In this document: positions 61,501 to 64,000 of the stretch, one piece after another
Layout of the letters: every line of letters begins with the position of its first letter
Numbering within the stretch: position 1 is the stretch's first letter
Source: Otis tarda
Taxonomy: Eukaryota > Chordata > Aves > Otidiformes > Otididae
Length of the DNA stretch: 64,000 nt
Reading direction: 5' to 3'
Assembly: GCA_026413225.1 (NCBI GenBank)
Contig: CM048572.1
Span: 6,634,001 to 6,698,000 of the forward strand
Made by a program: the position numbers and the translations under genes
The notes under the pieces: generated by a model
The model's input: the letters and a program-made list of their open reading frames with translations, nothing else
Told to the model about the DNA's origin: nothing
Database searches by the model: none

Positions 61501-64000
61501 TCATTTCAGTCCCGACTTTATGACTCACTTTGTTGGGCCCAGTTTCTGATAGTCCTCCTTTATCACTTCTCTGGCTCGGGCTTCAGCATCCGCTCTAATA
61601 TTTGACTTTTTAGTTCTCCAGCCCCTGTCAAGAAACACAGTTTCATCTTTACCCACCTCTAACATAACTGACACTTGGCAAATGCTGCATTTACCACTGC
61701 AGCATACGCACACATGATGCAAGTTTCAAAGAGCTGCCCATCTCTGGTGGCTCAGTTTGCATTATCTTCAAACCACGAAGACTGATGATGAAGGTCTCTG
61801 GTGCAGACACAGGCAATAAGGCCCTGTTTTATACACCCTTTCTCTCTGCATTCACACAAAGGAGACCCCGCAGAGGTTAGGAAATTTCCTCTCATTTATA
61901 TTCTGAACTGTTTCCTCCAGCATGGGCTATGACTGCCAAAAGAAAGTCACTATAGGATTTCCTCGTCTCTCACGGATACCTCCTTGGGCAGAACAACTAG
62001 GAAGAAGGTGACACGGAAAATAAATCTGTTCATTCCTCAAGTTACTTGCAATTTCCTGCGTGATCCCAGGATGCTGCTGAGGATCAACAAAAATGTGAGG
62101 AATTTCTAACTAGCCGGGAATGTTAATGTGCTCCTGGCTAAGCCTCTTAGCCCAGCTGCACTGACCGCACACACTGTTCGATCCTTTGTAGTATGTGCAT
62201 ACCAATCCTATGTTCATACCTCGCACCCCATCTCCCATCACATCCCATGCCACTGAACCTGGTTTCTAACCCTGCCTGTGACCTTGATTACCTAAAAACC
62301 CCAACTTTCTGTATCAGATTCATCCATCCGGCCCCGCAGTGCCTGTGCTTCCTTAATTCATTCACTGATGCAAAGGGATATTGTGGCTGGGTCTTCTATG
62401 TGAATGAACGGTTGATCATTCAGAAATTCCTGAACCTTAAGCAGATAGACTTTGCTCTTTAATTTCTTCATTTTTAGGGAGAGTGATATTGATGGCAGCA
62501 TCATCTCAGCTCAGCCAGCCTGTAACCAAGTCTTTTAATGTCTTTTGGACTGAAGCAAAGCCGACCTGCTATATCAGCGATGTCCATCTGCCTGTACTGT
62601 GCTGCAGACACCGAGGAGTTGCCCACACAGAAAGTCCAGTCACTAAGCCTGAGTCGTTACCGCTGAAGCAGCCCAAACTCCTGCAGACACTCAGCTGTAA
62701 GCGTGCGGCTTTGCAACGTCTCTTCCGAGACACTTCGCCACTGGGGAATACTGGTATCTGCGCTGGCCCAGCTATCCCAATAAAGCCAGCTTCGTGCTGA
62801 CAGAGACAAGCCAAACAAAACAAAAAGCATCACGTTCTCCGAGCAGAAGAGCAATTTTGTATTTGGCCAGGGGCTTTGGCCAGCACAGCCACCTCCTCCC
62901 TCACTCACCGTAGGACACAGGAATTCAGGCTCCGCATCGCACAAGCCGCGGGCCTGCCATGCAGAGCAGTGCAGGCCAAAGCTGCTGTGAGGCAGCAGAG
63001 CACCCCACAGCAGCAATTTAAGGACCAGTGTTTGGCATTTTCTGGATTGAAACTTTCCTATCAATTTTTTCCTGTCTCTAAGACAATCTAAATACTTGGA
63101 CACCTGTTCTCTCCCCTCGCCTCATTTGTATTTTGCACTCAAAATAACAATTAAAGACTTTTCTAAATATTAGAAATTCTGTATGGTCCCTGGAGAAAGC
63201 AATACTGAGTTTGTTACTATCACATATGAGAGTATACAGGGGGAAAAAGGGCTCCAAATGAACCAGCCTGGCGATGCTGCAACCGTTTTAAGTAGCGTAC
63301 ACTATGGGCTGCATGTATCCAGCAAAGATTTACTGAAAAAACATGTTATTCTCAGTTATAGATTAACATGTTGTTGTAAAATTAAGCCCTGTTGTGAAGT
63401 AACCTGTTCCAAACCCAAGTTTCTGCCCCAGGAACAAATCCTGGCTCTTTTATGTTCTAGAAGATTTTTGCTACTAATTCCAGGGGAACTAAGATTTCAT
63501 GCTCATCTTCAAAGACTCATCCCACTTCCCCTTCTGTCAACAAAAATCTGCCACTGACCTCCACAGACCCAGCACAGGCGGTAAAAATAACCTTGAAAAA
63601 TCATATGTTTAACTGAATTAATATACAATACATATTCTGTACAGGTACACATTTCAGTTAGATAAAGTATATGCAGCTATATCTTTAAAACCCTCCTGCT
63701 GCATAACAGCTTCTTAAAAATAGATTATTTGATAAGCATGAGCATCCTGACGTTAGTTATGACCCCCCCCCCCCATTCACAAGATGATCCTGAGTTATAT
63801 CAGTAGATTTAGTACCAGAATAATTATGAACGTGTATTTCACAATGCTGGTGTAACCACCCAACATATATGTATAGGGAATATAAACGTACCTCAGGTTA
63901 ATTCCTCCATACAGGAAGGAGATCCATAGCCATCCCAGGAGAAGAAAAATCAGCATTAAAGGAAATGCAAACATAAACCAAGAACCAAAGTTCACCACAT
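55337..64000 (-). CDS. SLC13A3: Na+/dicarboxylate cotransporter NaDC3, C-terminal ~335 residues
   Basis: SLC13A3 carries succinate, alpha-ketoglutarate and other di/tricarboxylates with sodium across the plasma membrane of kidney, liver, brain and other tissues. Eight exons are present: complement(join(55337-55522, 56129-56266, 56616-56777, 57140-57252, 58516-58613, 59630-59734, 61529-61624, 63892-64000)), all phases consistent, running off the window edge. Hallmarks are VVNFGSWFMFAFPLML, RDPKFIPGWASLF, KAQETVPWNIILLLGGGFAM, the second SNT sodium/substrate motif in TEFASNTATIIIFLPV, and LPVSTPPNSIAFSSGH. These match NaDC3 more closely than SLC13A2 or SLC13A5, and OCSTAMP is its neighbour in human too. 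The C-terminus (ENVTLSALNKI) keeps a sequon but otherwise diverges from the mammalian tail. The first SNT motif and the start codon lie outside. Confidence 0.96.
55523..56128 (-). other. SLC13A3: SLC13A3 intron between the last two exons
   Basis: A 606-base GT-AG intron, phase 0. Nothing recognisable inside. Confidence 0.9.
56129..56266 (-). CDS. SLC13A3: SLC13A3 exon with STPPNSIAF motif
   Basis: Forty-six codons, phase 0 at both ends, AIRLKVNPLYLMIPGTIG through HLMVKDM. It includes LPVSTPPNSIAF, one of the most conserved SLC13 segments, close to the second substrate/sodium site. Confidence 0.96.
56267..56615 (-). other. SLC13A3: SLC13A3 intron (349 bases)
   Basis: Short GT-AG phase-0 intron between the SNT-motif exon and the STPPNS exon. 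Nothing recognisable inside. Confidence 0.9.
56616..56777 (-). CDS. SLC13A3: SLC13A3 exon with second SNT motif
   Basis: Fifty-four codons, phase 0 at both ends, ESGLSVWIGG through FLPVLAEL. It contains TEFASNTAT, the C-terminal half's SNT motif that binds sodium and carboxylate in SLC13 transporters. Confidence 0.97.
56778..57139 (-). other. SLC13A3: SLC13A3 intron (362 bases)
   Basis: Short GT-AG phase-0 intron following the GGGFAM exon. Nothing recognisable inside. Confidence 0.9.
57140..57252 (-). CDS. SLC13A3: SLC13A3 exon with WNIILLLGGGFAM
   Basis: Two bases completing alanine plus 37 codons, from PNTETQPLLTWRKAQET to AMAKGCE. PWNIILLLGGGFA is a family signature. Acceptor ATCTAG, donor GTGAGG. 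Confidence 0.97.
57253..58515 (-). other. SLC13A3: SLC13A3 intron (1.26 kb)
   Basis: GT-AG phase-1 intron, donor GTGAGT at 58515. No further exon or repeat seen. Confidence 0.9.
58516..58613 (-). CDS. SLC13A3: SLC13A3 exon with FFFPSQKPS
   Basis: Ninety-eight bases: one closing base of glycine, 32 codons FISDAVTGITIVIVLFFFPS onward to WWFDLK, and the first base of alanine. One transmembrane helix and the start of the following cytoplasmic loop. Confidence 0.96.
58614..59629 (-). other. SLC13A3: SLC13A3 intron (1.0 kb)
   Basis: GT-AG phase-2 intron, donor GTAAGA. It contains an A18 run at 59126-59143 with no retroposon body. Confidence 0.9.
59630..59734 (-). CDS. SLC13A3: SLC13A3 exon with RDPKFIPGW
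   Basis: This 105-base exon (phase 2 at both joins) encodes FAEQAIFFFFCMFAIMLF then SRDPKFIPGWASLFAP. It was found by following phases, since no ATG-started frame covers it. Acceptor ATTTTAG, donor GTAAGA. Confidence 0.95.
59735..61528 (-). other. SLC13A3: SLC13A3 intron (1.8 kb)
   Basis: GT-AG phase-2 intron. The frames inside it are short and unrelated to known families. Confidence 0.9.
61529..61624 (-). CDS. SLC13A3: SLC13A3 exon, cytoplasmic loop
   Basis: Ninety-six bases with split codons at both ends, encoding GWRTKKSNIRADAEARAREV and ending KLGPT. This is the basic/acidic cytoplasmic loop corresponding to GWRKNKSEIRTNAEDRAR in human NaDC3. Acceptor TTGACAG, donor GTGAGT. Confidence 0.96.
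61625..63891 (-). other. SLC13A3: SLC13A3 intron (2.3 kb)
   Basis: GT-AG phase-2 intron. It contains a C12 run at 63763-63774. No exon-like block of the family is present, and none is expected because the flanking coding sequence is continuous with human NaDC3. Confidence 0.9.
63892..64000 (-). CDS. SLC13A3: SLC13A3 exon, cut by the window edge
   Basis: The visible part reads (D)VVNFGSWFMFAFPLML, then a transmembrane helix and WLWISFLYGGINLR. Donor GTACGT is at 63891. The last two bases of the window are the end of the Asp codon, so the exon continues beyond 64000. Confidence 0.95.

Overview
This window is vertebrate nuclear DNA, most likely from a bird. Genes are split by GT-AG introns, repeats are sparse, and the only recognisable interspersed repeats are two fragments with the classic 3' end of avian/reptilian CR1 LINEs. 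The species cannot be named from the sequence. I recognise four protein-coding genes; every exon boundary below was chosen by matching splice sites, reading phase and family sequence.

Layout. (1) 1-12922, plus strand: the 3' part of JPH2 (junctophilin-2), with the end of intron 2, three coding exons (8205-8323, 11357-12147, 12825-12905) and the start of a spliced 3' UTR. The MORN-repeat exons lie upstream of the window. (2) 12923-23449: JPH2 3' UTR/intergenic DNA with a perfect 18-bp TAATTA-centred palindrome. (3) 23450-32289, minus strand: a complete two-coding-exon TRH-receptor-like GPCR of 378 residues, with a 7.7-kb intron and a CpG-rich 5' end. (4) 32290-45492: 13 kb of intergenic DNA with a 32-bp minisatellite, a CR1 fragment and some AT-rich, conserved-looking blocks. 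(5) 45493-48799, minus strand: OCSTAMP, complete in three coding exons, about 470 residues. (6) 48800-55336: intergenic DNA and probable SLC13A3 3' UTR. (7) 55337-64000, minus strand: the last eight coding exons (about 335 residues) of SLC13A3, the Na+/dicarboxylate cotransporter NaDC3; the gene continues beyond the window.

The genes do not form a pathway: they cover the cardiac dyad, TRH signalling, osteoclast fusion and dicarboxylate uptake. What links them is ancestry. JPH2, OCSTAMP and SLC13A3 are all on human 20q13, and three of the four genes have paralogues on human 8q (JPH1, TRHR, DCSTAMP). The window therefore looks like one arm of the 8q/20q whole-genome-duplication paralogon. The TRH receptor is the most interesting member: it appears to be the ohnologue sitting beside JPH2 (TRHR3 type), which human 20q lacks, and it has lost the usually conserved intracellular-loop-2 proline. 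I see no RNA gene, CRISPR array, virus-derived coding region or new gene system.
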